DNA from: Gammaproteobacteria bacterium
GTDB lineage: Bacteria; Pseudomonadota; Gammaproteobacteria; GRL18
NCBI GenBank assembly: GCA_028571885.1
Contig: JAPVVU010000252.1
Location: 1 to 5,124, forward strand
Length of the DNA: 5,124 nucleotides
Reading direction: 5' to 3'
Shown: piece after piece, positions 5,045 through 5,124 of the stretch
How the letters are laid out: each line of letters begins with the position of its first letter
Numbering within the stretch: position 1 is the stretch's first letter
Notes under the pieces: generated by a model
The model's input: only the letters and a program-made list of their open reading frames with translations
What the model was told of the DNA's origin: nothing
Database searches by the model: none
Position numbers and translations under genes: made by a program

Positions 5045-5124
5045 GCCAGTCAAATTCAAATTCAAATTCAAATTTTAATAGTTTTATTCGTGATATGACT
5101 GAATATGATCTGCAGCCTGTCATG
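5041..5124 (+). CDS. rimI: Ribosomal protein S18-alanine N-acetyltransferase (RimI), N-terminal part
   Basis: Partial gene, cut by the right edge after 28 codons. The ATG (5041-5043) overlaps the TGA of the upstream gene (5042-5044) as ATGA, a classic translational-coupling arrangement. After a low-complexity SNSNSNSNFNS stretch the peptide reads FIRDMTEYDLQPVM, which matches the first strand and start of the first helix of GNAT enzymes of the RimI type (IRPMTExDLxxVM). RimI acetylates the N-terminal alanine of ribosomal protein S18. The acetyl-CoA-binding motif lies outside the window, so the call rests on a short match plus the conserved neighbourhood next to a psi-like gene. The Met at 5095-5097 lies inside the first helix region and is unlikely to be the start. 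Confidence 0.75.
   Translation, partial: MSQSNSNSNSNFNSFIRDMTEYDLQPVM
5050..5073 (+). repeat. Hexanucleotide repeat (TCAAAT)4 at the start of rimI
   Basis: Four perfect tandem TCAAAT units encode (Ser-Asn)4 at residues 4-11 of RimI, followed by TTTAATAGT (FNS). Because the unit is six bases, copy-number change would lengthen or shorten the protein tail without shifting the frame. Confidence 0.95.

Noticed and set aside
5050..5073. TCAAAT repeats as a CRISPR or iteron array
   Set aside because: The units are contiguous 6-mers inside a coding frame, without spacers, and too short for either.

Overview
The window is an AT-leaning chromosomal segment from a proteobacterium, most likely a gammaproteobacterium. 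The IlvC, PssA and LeuA sequences read like Pseudomonas/Chromatiales-type homologues, and the last two genes form the pair found just before and at rimI in that group. The exact lineage cannot be fixed from this sequence. All genes lie on the + strand, coding is dense, and no complete mobile element, RNA gene or CRISPR array was seen.

Layout: (1) 1-125, the 3' end of the acetolactate synthase small subunit gene (ilvN/ilvH). (2) 126-283, a 158-nt gap with short tandem repeats bracketed by an inverted repeat, probably the ilvC leader. (3) 284-1300, ilvC, followed by a strong intrinsic terminator at 1332-1364. (4) 1471-2340, pssA, with an unusual Gly/Ser hexapeptide-repeat N-terminus. (5) 2341-2575, a 235-nt gap holding several inverted and direct repeats and AT-rich promoter-like sequence. 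(6) 2576-4111, leuA, with a weak terminator-like hairpin over its stop codon. (7) 4151-5044, a uracil-DNA-glycosylase-like protein that probably acts as a divergent psi (HolD-like) subunit of DNA polymerase III. (8) 5041-5124, the start of rimI, overlapping the previous gene by ATGA.

IlvN (with the large subunit presumably upstream), IlvC and LeuA supply successive steps of branched-chain amino acid synthesis. The acetolactate synthase product is isomerised and reduced by IlvC; after dehydratase and, for leucine, transaminase branch points, 2-oxoisovalerate is taken by LeuA into leucine synthesis. PssA, which makes phosphatidylserine for phosphatidylethanolamine, sits between them, an arrangement I recall from other proteobacteria. 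The last two genes form a separate translationally coupled pair.

The most interesting object is the 4151-5044 protein. Its first ~20 residues resemble the clamp-loader-binding peptide of E. coli psi. A repeat-containing acidic/Gln/Pro linker follows, and then a family-4 UDG-like domain that keeps four Fe-S-type cysteines but has lost parts of the uracil-binding motifs. A second theme is short tandem-repeat expansion at four places (ilvC leader, pssA N-terminus, the psi-like linker, rimI N-terminus).
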